From NCBI RefSeq assembly GCF_003597395.2, contig NC_133790.1:25247955-25311954 (forward strand): a stretch of DNA of 64,000 bases, given 5' to 3'. The notes beneath the pieces were generated by a model. That model was not told the DNA's origin. It ran no database searches and saw only the letters and a program-made list of their open reading frames with translations. A program made the translations under genes and the position numbers. This document shows positions 26,601-41,600 of this stretch, piece by piece (within the stretch, counting starts at the first letter, position 1; each line of letters opens with the position of its first letter). Origin of the DNA: Chelonoidis abingdonii. Lineage: Eukaryota > Chordata > Testudines > Testudinidae.

Positions 26601-29600
26601 CCTTGAATGGTTTAACACCACAGAACTCTAATAACCAGGCTCACAAATCAATTTACTATTACCATAATTCCTCTAAAGAAAATGTAGCAAGAAAAAAGGG
26701 GAAAAATTGCCTCACAGTTAGGTTTAATTTCCAGAAGGCAAAGTCTGTTCTGTTTTCAGATACCTGTGGTGATTAACAAAACAAAAAAAAAAAAAAAAAC
26801 CCCAACAACTTTGTTTCAGGCAGTCAGTGACCATCTGTTAATTCTCAAAAGATCTGATTATAAAATCCTTATTAAGTCACAACTCTTACTGAAGTCAGTG
26901 GGAATTTTGCTCAAGTAATGATCCACAGTCATAGCACCGAGTTTAAACAGGTGTCTGTTGATAAGCAAGTTAAATAATAATGAGCATTTTGTATTGTCAT
27001 GCTGCACTGAACATCTCAAATCTTTCATCTTTATTCTACTAACAGTAATTAAACCAGTCCTTCGCGAAGTTAATGAAGGTTCTGTGCGTTCTGTCATAGC
27101 TTTTGGTTTTTTGTGGGGGCTGTTTTGGCTGGGAGGGTGGATTTCTTTTTGAGAACAAGACTCTGTTAAATATGCAAATCCAGTCCACAAAAACTACTGC
27201 CTTGCTCATTTAAATTGCTCTATGTCTTCTTAGCTATTTATATGGCACCAATATTGTAGTAGATGAGTGCCTCATAGTCTTTAACGTATTTATCCTCAAG
27301 ACCTGTGAGATAGGGCAATGCTGTTATATCCATTTTACAGATAGAGAAATTAGGCATACACAGACTAAAGTGCTTGTCCAATCTGCTAAAGACAATTACC
27401 TTCCACAAAGCCCATATAACAAAGTGACAGATGATATATTCAGTTCCAAATACCTCATCAAAATTGTGACAAGTTAGGAGTCTATCAAAAAGCAACTCTC
27501 ACACAGAGTGATTAAGCAGATTCTATGGCCTTGTCTATATTTAGACAGTTAAAACCCTGAAATCTTTACTGCTATCAGAAACAGTGGAAGCTGCAGCTTA
27601 GGCATAGCTTGGGTCTGTGTACCAGTGTCTTCTGACCCTGCATAGAGTAGGGTTAGATGACAGAGGGATAACAACGCCCAATCCTTACCTATGCTCCAGC
27701 TTTCTCTACTAGCAGTTATTTTTGGATACTAATTTTGCCACTGTAAACATAGTCTATTATATATATACATACATACGTAGAGAGAGAGACAGACAGACAA
27801 ACAGCTTGGCTAAATAATGACTAAGAGGAAGGAGATGCAAAAATGGTCTACAGATATTTAAAGAATGTAAACACCAGGGGCGGGGAGGAATTATTTAGGA
27901 GGGCACAAGAGAGTATAACTAGAATAGGATGAAAATAAGAAAAGGAAATTTAAACTGAGTATCAGGAAAGGGGAATGGTGAAAGTCTCATCACTTAAAAG
28001 AATGCTAGATAAGCTTGGGGCTGGGAGGTGAACAGTGCATGGAACAAACCTTGCAACTGGTAAAAGAGTAAGTTGAATTGTCTTTTTCATTTTTAATGTC
28101 CACAATTCCATCCCACACTTAGTTTTGAGTGGCTTATTATCATTCAAGACAGATGTCTCGGTGTACGGCCAAATGGTAAGTGAGGACCATTTTGGCATCA
28201 GAGGGTGTGTAACTTTGTACCCAGCAAATTAATTGTGGGCATCACTTGTTCCAATCCCTAGAAACCAGGGGCTAATAGCACACGATGACATGCTGTTGGA
28301 GAAGGCACGGAGTTCTTTTGTTGAGAATCTGTACTGGATGTAACAAAATAGCATTTCAAAAGAGCAAGCAGAAATATTTACAAAAGCTACTGGATATTAA
28401 AACGACTTTTCAATTTATTTACAAATAGCTTTACAAAAGCTCCTGTTCAGAGGCAGTTGGAACAAACAAACAGATGTATTAAATAGCATGCAGGACATTT
28501 CTTGTTCAAAGCCAGCAATCTGCCCTTAAAAAATATTTTACAGCAAATTTGATTCTAAAATTTGAATATAATTCCTCCTTTAAATCCATGGAGAAACAGG
28601 ATTTTTTGTTAGGAGGTAGTAGGCTTCTATAGCATGTGAGTTTTTTACTTCAGTATAATCTTTGCTTGGTGTGAATAAGAAAGTACTCTGACAACCAATT
28701 TAATTAACAGTGCTGGACTGTCGCACAGCCTCTGAAACAATAGCTGATATTTACCTCACTGCCACAGTATCACTAAGCAGGGCTGTTGGTACTTCTGAAT
28801 AATAGTTTCAAAAGAAGACAAATACACAATGTAAGAAACATATATTGCTCAGACCTCAGTTGGGGACAAGAGACACATGATAGTTCAGTTTAAGAAGATA
28901 TGAAGTAATGTAAGAACACATCAGCAAGTTATGCAAATTTTAACACACTAGGTAAGAGGAGAAAGTGCTAATTGAAAAAGCTATATTTGTAACAGCCCAG
29001 AAGGTATACAGTTATTATAACTTTAAAATGAAATATATACATTTGCTTCTTTTCTTAAACATAATTTTAAAGCAACGACAAACTAATCTAGCCCCAGAAG
29101 AAAATTGTGCTTTACAAAATGAAGTAAACTGTTGCAGATTTGGGAATATTAGACATCACAGCTGTTCAAAACAGCCATGCTCTCCTTGGAATCTGATAAA
29201 AGCTTTGGGTAAAGCAGCAGCTTAATGGTCAGGCAAAATGGAGTGAGCAGGAGCTTCTACGAAGAGCCAGTCTCAGGTTTCTCCTGCCAGTTTCACCTGA
29301 AAGGCTCTTTTTCACTAGGCGGCAGTGAAGTGAATACACCTGTAACCCAAACTACCTCACATGTTTTGTAATCCTATCTGTACTTGTGATGTCATTTGTT
29401 TTCAACCCTCTGAAAGGTGACCTGCAAAGGCAAACAATATTAAGCTTGGGCCATTTTTGTTTCTTTATAAATTAGTGACACAAGACTTGAAAATTTTTTT
29501 GGTCTATTAAATGTCTCCTTTATTTGTTTGTTTGAGGGAGTTTTGCATTCAGACCCTGCCCCACCTGAAAAAGAATTACTGAAATGGTGACACCACAAGA

Positions 29601-32600
29601 GCAAAGAGTGAAATTGAACAATTAAAAAAGAGGAGGGATTTTAGTGAGTTTAACAAACAAAACTTTTAATGCATATTCAAATTTAATGACTAAATATTTT
29701 GGAGAAACATCTGTGTTACGTTTTCAAACATATCTGTTCCTTCAGCTCAGGTGTGATAAGCTACCAATATGCATTCTGAGGGGCATCTATTGAACCTTAC
29801 AGCAAAACCAAAAATTCGAGCAGAGCAGATAGGATAAAAAGGGAGCATCTTTAATGCAACCAACAAGCTAGGAGGAGAGATAGGCTGTCCTGCAGGAACA
29901 GCTCAGGCTAAGGTTTATGTTTGTTGCTCGTAACTAAAAATGAAGAATGACTCCAGGATGTTGGGTGGCATTTGGACACTAACCCAGCCTGTGCTTCATG
30001 TAATGCAGGGAGTCCATACGTCACACTCCTGGTTAAACTTTGTGCCACGCAATGTGAAGTAATGTCTTTAACATTCCACACACAAGTATGTGTAACCCTC
30101 ACAAGATAAAACATTTCTCCCATTCCAAGAAATGTAAACATCAGAGGCCTCATCTCTTCACTTACCAGTTGTTGGAAGAGTGGTCTGTAGAGTTTTCAAA
30201 AATATGTACAAGAGCAGTAAACGCAATGGTAAAGAAAGTACTATTTCCACAGACACATGGTGTCAGGCTGCACAGAGAGAAAAAAAATCCTCAGTAAAAG
30301 GAAGATCAGGGAGTTTTCTTTGTTGGTGGGATTTTTTTTGCAGGAAAGGACAGAGGAGGTAGACACCACACCAAAGTGAGTATTAAGATAAATGTAAAAG
30401 TTGAAAGGAGCCTGCAACACAGTTCAAGGACTCCTTCACCTAAGCATCCCACATATAGCCTATCAGGCAGCAATAAAGCAACTGCTATTGTACTACCAGA
30501 GCAGTGCTCTGTGATACTGGCAGGATCCTTTACCTAGAAACAACCCATAGTCTAATAAACTCCAAATAACCTGTCAAGTAGGGCTGTGACTTTTTGTGCT
30601 TCAGGGATTCATTGTGCTAGCAAAATGGAGTGATTAACAACTGACAACAATGTCTAATAGGGTATATCAATACTAGCAAAGGAGATTAATGCAGAGATTA
30701 CCGTGCAGGTATACGTTAGCTTAGATGATTGTGATGGATATTTTTAGAATACTGTAATGATGGAGGAAAGAACTGCTGTAGAACTCGGGTGTGCTACAGA
30801 TATTTACAGCATAATAGTCAAACAAATATTGAAAACTAATGTATTCAGAAATTGTGAAACATTTTCCATGCCAATTTATAAGTTACACATATACAGATAA
30901 GCTACCGCTTAGGTCAGTTTTGACCTTTACATTTTAACAAAAACTCCAATTATGTTTGAGAGACACTGGGGGTGGCTGAAAGCCCAGCGTCTCTTTAAGT
31001 GGATCCTCTGAGACAAGTAACTGTAGAAAGGCTGGTCTATACAACATTGATTGGGAGTGAGGTAACCACAAACATCACTGTCTCAAATGAAAAGGAATTC
31101 AAGGTCTGACCCAGAAAACAAGCATCGTAACCACTAGATAAAATTTTAATGATAAACACAAGATGCTCCACACCCAGACCAGACTGAATGATCTGATGTC
31201 AAAGCCATAAATGCAAGTTTCTTTTAGAAAAAAGAGATCTTAGCAGCCTCCTTCAACCCACAGCTCAAGCTGTGCCAAATCAATCCTTGATATTCTGCCA
31301 TCTTCTGGTTTGGGTATTGGCAGCAGGACAGAGAGAATGTGGAAGGCAGGGAGACAAATTACAGGTTTCCCCATACAAGAGTGAGTTTCAATCTGTTCAT
31401 GTTTGCTTCCTTACAGGAAGCAGGAAGACAATGTCTCAACCTACTTGGTTCCAAATGACTGCATACTCCTGAACTAGTTCAGGCAGGTTAACAATAAAGT
31501 TTGCAAAACACAATTCAGGGTAACAGTGGTAAGTCACCCTCTTAGAATTGTCTGTCTATAGCTTTTTCAGATTCCTTTTCAGACAAATTTAAAAACCCTC
31601 TATGGCAAATCAAAGATGTACTATTTCATGTTCTGCCATGCAAGAGAAAGTATAGTGAAGAATCTAGAGTCTGTATTTATTTCTTCCAGAGGGGTGACAA
31701 AGCTGAACCACTAAATGACACTATAATATTTAGCACACTAAGTGCCACTGTTTTCAAAGCAATAAAATATTGATTCAAATGCCACTAATTACAAAATTAT
31801 CTTTAAGATTATAAAAATAATCTTTAAATGTCCCGATCCTGTGGACAGTTACTCACATGCTGAACTTTAGGGACATGATGAGTCCCATTCAATTCACATG
31901 TGTAAAGCTAAGCATAAGTGTTTGCAGGGCTGGAAACACAATCATTAAATGTAAAAGATTATTGATATTTACACCCAGAAGTAAATTGACTTCTGTTAAC
32001 CTCAGCTATTAAATTACTCATTCACCACTAGGATGCAACAGCTAAATATTGATCACTGGATTCATTATAGTTTTATGACTTATAAATCTGAAAGATGTGA
32101 CGCCATTAACCACAATACTATAATGTTTTTTGTTTTTTTTGAGGTTTTTTATGTTTGGAATCCAAGAACCACCTACTTCAATTAAAGCTGCATATTTAGG
32201 TACTTCTGTTCATCATGTGAGGATGATAAGGTATTTATTTAGGTATTTAGATAGTATTTTAAGGTATTTAGATAGTTAGCAACTTGTAAGTTTCAGCTAC
32301 TCTTCTCTAGATATATCTTGTTTTTATTCCTAATATTACTGAAGATGATGGCGTCTGAGTTTGAAAGCTCGTCTCTTTCATGAATAGAAGATTGTCCAAT
32401 AAAGATTACCTCACTCACCTTGTCCGTCTAAACATTTAAATAGAAACACTGCTATTAAAAAAGTAAGAAAAACAAAATCTGAAAATATCAATATACCAGG
32501 CCAAAGACCTTCTGAAACAAAAATTCTTAAAACTCAGACAGAAGGAACTGGGAACTGTAGGCTCCACAGACCCTCTGCTTTAAAAGAGCAGGAAAGCACA

Positions 32601-35600
32601 AAAGGCAAGATACTTAGAACAAAATGCCACAGACTTGAAGCTGAAGACACCACATAAATGGCAAACATGATTACAGGTTGTGAAAGCAATACCAGTAGTC
32701 TCATTTAAATAACAACCATTCTTAAAAACAGCTGGGCAGTTCTGGGATGGTATGAAATTCTGTGCCATCTTGAAAGAACCAGGTCTTGAATGTCATTGGT
32801 AGAATGCCAGACACATCTTCTCTTTTGGAAAATTGTATTAGATATCTGGAATACACTTGTGGGCGTGGTGATTTAAAGGGATGTTCTCAGGAAGCTTACA
32901 TGCCAAATAAGAGTGATGTGCAGGTAGTAAACAGGTTGTTTGCAGATGGCTATAATTACATCAGTTTACACTCAGTTTCTATTGCTTATGGTTGTGAAGA
33001 AAACCTTACAAAACAGGCATGTAACGACAACGAAGCATAAACTTTGAACACAGTAGTCCAGCAAGCAGTGGGTTCACAGCAAATTCTGCAACTGTGGGAT
33101 CACAAAATATATTGAGCCTGCTACTAGGAGCACAGCCAGTTTGCTAGTGACAGACTCACAACCGTTGAGGTGACTGCAAAGGAACAGACATCATGACATT
33201 AAATAAAAATTACTAAGTTAAGAAAAGAAGAAAAATGAAGGAAGTTTAAGAGGAGGAACAGGCTACAAAAGGGAACCTACAAATAGAAACTGGAGTGGGA
33301 AGGGCTTTTAATCCATGAAACAAAAGACAACCCCAAGTAGAAGAGGGACCTGATAAGCGTTTCGCGTAAGATCCCCTTTCCACTCATTGCCTTATGATTT
33401 AGATCTCAGCTCACACACACAGCCATACAATTCAAAGATATTTCAACTTGCATAGGAAGCTTGTAAGAGTCCCCCATACTCAGATGATCTGGTGCAACCT
33501 TTATTATAACCAGTTGAAGAATTTGGTATGTGGGGTGTCATTTTTATAGGCAGTTTTCTCTAGTCGCACCGCACATAAATGTATCAGTAACATGAAGTGT
33601 TGCCATAAAACATCACACATTGATGTGCCACGGGACTAAGACAGTTTGATCGGGTCCTCTAACTATTCCTACGACATCATTTCTATTTACTAGTGTGACT
33701 TCTTCTAAAGGGACAATCATTACAAAACCTGTGAAATATAACAAGTGTTTTAAATTTAAAATCTCACATCCATTGGGATAGTCAGGGTAATCTTACCAGC
33801 AAGTCTGTGATGTTCTAACAATCAGAAACACTTTCAGAGTACTGTACAGATGAATACTCAAAGCAGAATAAATGGGGTGCCAATAAAGTGGAAGAATCAA
33901 ATACTAATGAAATTCCTGAACACTAAGTCTTTGGGTCTGCATCTTAAATAAGGTCACATCATAACAATGAAGTGCTTCCAGAAGTAAACAAAAATAGTCC
34001 CATTGGAATACTCTTTCCTATAGGAAACACAAGAATCTCCCCTGTAATTCAGGAAGAGTTGTTTTGGGGAAGTAACAAAAACTGCAGTGCTATTTTCATT
34101 TAGGTCTGTTCTGCACTTAACACATTCCAGGTGCTACTGCAACATAAATAGTTGTATTTAATCAGAAGATGCAAAGGTATATACAGAAATTACAATGAAA
34201 CTAGACACCCTTTCAATTTATCTAAGCATTGCAGTGACCATTTCAAAATAGGCACGACAATGATAAACAAGGAAGGTAAGTCCTTTCCTCCCTCAACATC
34301 CCAGCTCCTGCTAAATCATGTTACTTCTTGTTGTCAAATATTAAGATGCCAGTCCATTCTTTTAATTTCAGTCCGTTTGTTTCTATCCTCACTACTGAAA
34401 GCCTTGTCCATATCTCAGTCACTGTAACTCCTTCCTCTCTGGCCTCCCACTTCATTCACAACTCTCACCACTGCAGTTTATTCAAAAAAATCACAGCTGC
34501 AGTTATCTTCCTTTCTTGCCACTTACATTTCATCATTCTCCCTTGAATTCACTGACCGTTTTTTTACTACATCCAACTAAACATTTGTTCTCACGTTCAA
34601 GGCCTTACACATCCTTAAATCTGTCTGTTATGCCTTGTCTACACTAGAAAAGTCACCCTAGTGTATCTGCATTAGGGGCTCACACTGGTTTCACTAGTTT
34701 GATTTAACTAAATCTACCTTGTTCCCAACAGCCCTCAGAACCCGCTCTCCTTTCTTCATTTCCTTCTCTCAGTATTGGGTACTTTTTTTATTATTATTGA
34801 CTATCATGCACCCTGCTGCACATAAAAGTCTTCTGCACTTACTGTCTCTCCTTAAAACCCAGGAATCTTTCAGACCCTATGTGTACGTGTAATCTTCTTC
34901 CACTCTCCTCCTCCGCTTGTGGTCCCACACAGTCTTGTATTTGAGCTTGCCAATACCGTTTTTTGTTTGTTTGTTTGTTTTTTGGGGGGGCTGGGGTATT
35001 TTTGAGGGGGTAGCAATGGTGTAGCTGCACTAATGTAGATGCACTGCACTGGTGTAAAAAGTGACACACACACCAGGAAAGCTGCGCTGATGTAAAAAGT
35101 GACTTTTGGTGCAGCTTACCCCAAGTAACTTTTTACATCAGTGCAACTCATCTACACTATGTGTTTATATTGGTGCAGCTACAAACAAACACAAAAACAG
35201 CAAAAGCAAAGCCTTACTCAGTCTTACCCATCTCAGATTGCAAACTCCTTCAGGTGGGAAATTTTTAACTGTCAACTTTTTAAATTTAAGTGTCACTTCT
35301 AAGGGGACTTGCAGTAGAGAATTACAACAGTCTTTCATCTTGGTGACAGCAGATCTCAACTAGAAAAGAGCTCCTGCTGGAAAACGTAACTTCTCCCTAT
35401 TATGTCAATCTGGATTTGCTTGTGAATTGGTCAAGATACAGCACACAAGAGCTCACAGTGAGGAAGACTATACAAACATTAAACAATTTCATACTTACCC
35501 AGCAATGACGACTCCATCACAAGAATGCACATCACACAAAACTTTACCCAGCTCATACTGCAGCTGGCTCACAGCACCAATGCGGTTCTGCACAGAAATA

Positions 35601-38600
35601 CAGGGACACACTGTTGTTTTTGTAATAGGTTCATCTAACACCAGATTCTCCTAGAAGCCCATGCCTTCCTAATGCTTTTGTATGGGTTACACTGCCCATT
35701 TTAGTGGAGGTCAGAGGAAAGAACAGCCATTCAGTATCTGCTCATCTCCTATATATTTCAGAGTCTCTACTTCCCCATGTATTCTCTTGATAAGAAGAAT
35801 GACACTGCTCTACTATGCAAGAGACTTGTAGGCTGCTACAGACTGAAAGTATCTCTCACTCATCAAATTAAGATGTGAATTGGGATGGGATGGAGAAGGT
35901 TACAGAACCATATCTATAGACTGATTCCAGTGGGAACTCTCCTAAGAGCAAGGACTAGGTCTTTAAGTGATGATTACATGAATAGACGGCACAGGAGTCA
36001 GAGCACCTTTTCAAAGTGAAAGCAAGACAGGCCAGCAAGCCACCAACAGCTGAGAGGAGGGCTCATTAAAGCTTGCGCTGCTTTCACCTTCTTATTGGCA
36101 AAAAAGACTGCAATAAGAGGCTCACATTTCACTAGCAGTAGAACAGGAGTAGGCAACCTGCGGCACGCAAGCTGATTTTCAGTGCCACTCACAAAGCTCG
36201 GGTCCTGACCACCGGTCTGGGGCACTCTGGATTTTAATTTAAATTTCAAATGAAGCTTCTTAAACATTTTAAAACCCTTAATTTACTTTACAAACAACAA
36301 TAGTTTAGTTATATATTATAGACTTACAGAAAGAGACCTTGTAAAAACATTAAAATGTATTACCGGCATATGAAACCTTAAATTAGAGTAAATAAATGAA
36401 GACTCAGCACACCACTTCTGAAAGGCTGCCGACCCCTGCAGTAGAATGACTGGTTTGAGCTGTGTTATATCATTCTACATAGTCATCATTGAGTAGTATT
36501 ATTAAAACTACTTTCATTTTACCTTCCAATTGGTTCTTAAAGCGCACTCTTTGGCACGGCAGTCTTGAAGGGCAAGTTTCCAGCAGGAACAATCAGAGAT
36601 GCTGGCATCAGGCAGGTATCCTTCCTGTTGGCACAATCTATACCAAAGCACTTCATCTTCTGCAAGTACTTTCCATGTCCTGCTCACCTAAAAGCAGACA
36701 GACATGAAATAAATATCAGATCAGGTAATTATCAAGGCCCAACTGTCATCCAAATCAATGCATTTATTTTGCGCTACCTCTGTGACAACATGCCATTTTA
36801 AAATTCTAGTGGGAAGAGAGGAGGTAGGTTGCATTAAAGATTAAACACAAATTCATGTTCACAATTCTATTTTCACATGTATAGGCTAAAGATAACTCTG
36901 ATGTCAGCATCACTCCTCTAAAGCCCTGCTGACAATGACTGATTAGCAATGTGACAGCGGTGAGATATAAAATATTGTGACAGGTTGCAGAGTGGTAGCC
37001 GTGTTATACTCACCAGCAACCATACCCCACTGAACAAAAACACTAACCCAGGAACCTATCCTTGCAACAAAGCCTGCTGCCAACTCTGTCCACATATCTA
37101 TTCAAGGGACACCATCATAGGACCTAATCACATCAGCCACACCATCAGGGGCTCATTCATCTGCACATCTACCAATGTGATATATGCCATTGTGTGCCAG
37201 CAATGCACCTCTGAATGTACATTGGCCAAACCAGACAGGCTTTATGGCAAAAGAATAAATGGACAATGGTTAAAAACAAATAAAAGCTTCGTCACGCAGT
37301 GCATAGTCAACTTGTGGAACTCCTTACCTGAGGAGGTTGTGAAGGCTAGGACTATAACAGCATTTAAAAGAGAACTGGATAAATTCATGGTAGTGAAGTC
37401 CATCAATGGCTATTAGCCAGGATGGGTAAGGAATGGTGTCCCTAGCCTCTGTTTGTCAGAGGATGGAGATGGATGACAGGAGAGAGATCACTTGATCATT
37501 GCCTGTTAGGTTCACTCCCTCTGGGGCACCTGGCATTGGCCACCTGTCTGTAGACAGATACCAGGCTAGATGGATCTTTGGTCTGACCCAGTACAGCCAT
37601 TCTTATGGCACAGATCAGACATCAAGAATTATAACATTCAAGAACCAGTCAGAGAACACTTCAACCTCCCTGGACACTCAGTTACAGACCTAAAAGTCAC
37701 AATTCTTCAACCAAAAAAACTTCAAAAACAGACTCCAACAAGACACTGCAGAACTGGAATTAATTTGCAAACCTGACACTATTAAAATAGGCTTGAATAA
37801 AGACTGGGAGTGGATGGGTCATTACACAAACTAAAAACTATTTTCCCATGCTAATTTCCTCCCTACTGTTACTCACACCTTCTTGTCAACTGTTTGAAAT
37901 GGGCCATTCTGATTAGCACTACAAAAGTTTTTTCCTCCTGCTGATAATAACCCACCTTTAATTAATTTGTCTCATTAGAGTTGGTATGGGAACCCTCATC
38001 TTTTCATGTTCACTCTCTCTCTCTTCCCACTGTATTTTCCACTCCATGCATCTGTTGAAGTGGGTTTTAGCCCATGAAACCTTATGCCCAAATAAATGTG
38101 TTAGTCTCTACGGTGCCACAAGTATTCCTCGTTCTTTTTATAAAATATTGTATTACAGTGTGCATCAATAAGAATAAAGTACTAAATTTTTAAAATAGCC
38201 TCAAGTTGCTATTTCCAAAAGGAATTGCTTCACCAGAATAAACTGTGTGCCAAGAATTACCATTTTAAAGATTCAAAAGGAAAAAAAACACTTTAAGCAG
38301 TGATTGTGCTACAATTCTTGCATGAAAGAGAAGAGTGAAATAGCTCCATGTGAGAGATGCTATTGTCAATGAGATCAGTGATAAGCCTGTTTTCAATCCT
38401 AAAATTGTGTCTCGCTTCTAAGTGTCATATACCAAGTAACCTAGAATGTACAGTGTGCAGTCCACTGCCAATCAACAAATATACCAGATAACGAGGATGT
38501 CCAGACTGAAAACAAATACGCTTCACAGAAATGCAGTTATAATTTTGCACATAAGAATCAAACAGCCAGAAACACCAAATTGCAATTTGAGACATTAACT

Positions 38601-41600
38601 ACATATTTGGTGGCAAAAATGCAGTCACCGAGTCTCCACTGCAAAACATGAATAGCCAGACTGGCGCATGTTGCAATGATGAATAATATTAACTGCTGCT
38701 ATGTGTTGCTTGCACTGAAGTGCAAGGAAATAGGATCAATCAACAAATTCTGCTGTGGCCACAAAATCCTAGCAGCTTTATTGTAACTTGCTTCTTAGTC
38801 TCTCTCTCTTTTTTTTAAAAAGTCCTTTTCAAACAGAAATCCCAATAAGAGAAAATTTTAAGTGTATAACAAGATGGGGACATGATTTCTCTAAGGGGAA
38901 GAGAGTTTAACATGAACCCCTCTGTGACAAGCAGACTGCAATTTGGCTAGAGAACTGGAAAAGAAATAGCTATGTAATGACATTTGAAGAGTTATGCAAC
39001 CATGACTGAGCAGGGAGTAAACCCTGGGAAGAGAGATCAGTCGCTATGGCTGCATAGCCTGCAGAGCTTTTCAGGGTCAGCAGCTGTGAAAGCTGCTGTT
39101 TCTTGGACTGGGCACCCACCTCCAGCACAGCTACTATTCTATTTAGTGACTACAGACCTCAGTCCAAACTGACCACATTGGTTGAATTAGTTTTCATCAC
39201 CAGACAAGACAGCAATCTGGATTACAGTTATTCACTTAGAAGTGAGGAAACATGTAGCATGTCTTCCCTGACTAGATCCGTCTTAAAACTGAAAAACAAG
39301 GACTTGAATGGCCATCACCACTTCCATCCCTAAAGGGACACAGTCATGCAGTTCAGGAGACTCAAAATGATGCCAAAACTTAAAAAAAAAAATCTGTTCT
39401 AATCCAATGGGGAATCTCCTTTCAATTCCAGTTATTTGACAGTAATACAAATCTACACGCTGTTGCCTAGACAAAGACAAAAGCTACCATTTTTTGCTGG
39501 CACAGACAAAAAAGCAGCTGTTCTGCAGAAGTTAAAACTCTGGGCAAACACTGCGGATAGGAAACGAACCTCTCTGTCTCTTTAGCTGGAACGCATTTCT
39601 GCTGACATTGATGAGGCAGGTTTGCGCACAAACAGAGAAGTAAACAAAACCAAGCCATGCCAACTTCTGCCCCGTTACCAATATAGGGAAGAAGAAAAAA
39701 AACAATGTATGCGTTGCCAAAATGGGCAAAATTTGTTGAGACGTTTCCAGTTTTTAAGTTAGTTTTAAACAACAGAGTAAAAAATATTAGAACTAATTAC
39801 AGTATCATTTTACCTTTCATGAACAAACATTCAAAGGGGGGAAGAAATCCTATCTCACGATTTTTTTAATCAAACTACACTGAGTCTTGCCAGTTTACAA
39901 GCATGGATTTCCAAAGGATGTCTAACATAGCCTTTCTTTAATGCACCAAAACTGGCACGACAATCCCTATTAAAAGCCCCACTGAGCGAGCCTCAGCTGC
40001 AAGAAGTCTCTAATAAAAGTGTCTCAAGCATTTCACTTCACAGCACCACTGCGAGCTGCAGCATTAAAAACCAGCTATTGGCTGAAATCAGATTTATTAG
40101 CGCAGCTTGAGTTAGAATTTCAGGTGAGGTCTTGAAAGCCAAAAAATCATGGCTTTATTTGTGTACATGTACACATGCTCACAACCTGCTTGCTAACGGC
40201 TAGTCAAAGAGCTCAGTAGAAACACTCAAAACTCATTAAAAACTGAAGTGGGACCATAATTATTTTCCAAGTCTGTATTATGTAAATGTCCAAGGCTTAT
40301 CAACAATAACATCTTGCATGGCTTACCCCACATCTAGAAACTATTTTTTTTTATTTTGCCTTTTAAGTCACTGTTATCTTTTTATCACATTACATCAGAC
40401 TTCTTGCCACTCTCCATAAAGAAAATTCTGTTTCCCCTCAGCTTCACGCAGAGGCATTCATTACATCTTACTTACATATAGCCAAGCATGAAAGTGGTGT
40501 TCATATATTCAGAAATTTTACCTAATTTAAAGCTATTTGAATAAGATCTATGGGACTCCTTCCATTAGATTGCAGACTTTATTTTCTTGTTCTGACCGAC
40601 CAAAATCCAGTTGAACATATACCTGTTCCTCCCTTTCACTAAGTTTCCTTCCTTCCACCACCAAACTGCACAAAGTCATTACAAATGTACACCCCAGGAT
40701 GAATCCCAGGGACTTCAATGTAGTGCAGAATTTGACCTAAATGCTAATAATTTCATCAAGAGCCACTAAGACTGCTTTTGTTACTAACCAAAGAGTTATC
40801 AGTTTGCTCCAAACACGAAGTTCAGGAAATCTGTGTCCATCTGCTTCTCTACTTCCTCTCTCATGTTATTGACTTGCTTGAGTTTAGCTCACTGAACATA
40901 AGAAAAGAGGTAAGACTCATCCATCCATGCTTCAGAACTGTACATGAAAAAGCTATGAGACATCACACCATGTGTGGCTTTTTATATATCCTATACAAAG
41001 CATTATTAAACAACTTGAGATGGTTCTCAATTATTCAGGTTAATAACTCCTTAAGTGACAGAACCATGCAACTGAAAATTCTTGTCTTACAGGATCTGTC
41101 ATTCTTGAAATACAAGTCAGTTCCTCCAGTGAGAGCCTTAAATATACACAGTTAGATTGATTAGTATTTCTAAGTCACTCTGAAGATGAAAAGCATGATA
41201 TTAGTTATGAACATATTTAGATCAAATCACTCGACATATTTACAAACAAAACTCAACCTTATTCTAGCTACAGCTTTTAATACACGTCACATAGGAGCAT
41301 TTCCAACACAAAATGGAAGTGACAAATGTTGTCTTATTAGTAACTATAAAACATTTAGATAGTATCAAAAGTTCACACAGCATTTTATAGAACATAGACA
41401 AGACACACTGTCCCCTAGTTTTCAGACAATGCCTGATCCTACAAATGCAGGGAAGTCACTGGGAAATATTGCACGAGTTACGGTACTCACAAACATCTGT
41501 AATATCAGGCCCTCCATATTACACTTTCTAAAAAACTATTTAAAATTCTGCCACATGTGTAGCTTCCCAAGTGCCTCACTCTTCTCATTCCTATCCACTA

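Larger units (their letters stand above)
20887..35498 (-). other. FBXW8 intron 4
   Basis: 14,612 bp, the largest complete intron in the window. It holds hAT-like elements (22255-22547, 27525-27755, 34632-35181), MIR copies (22555-22670, 25430-25515, 27295-27385), a palindromic element (31834-31931) and a tail fragment at 32336-32425. The remainder is AT-rich sequence without recognisable coding potential. Confidence 0.85.
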
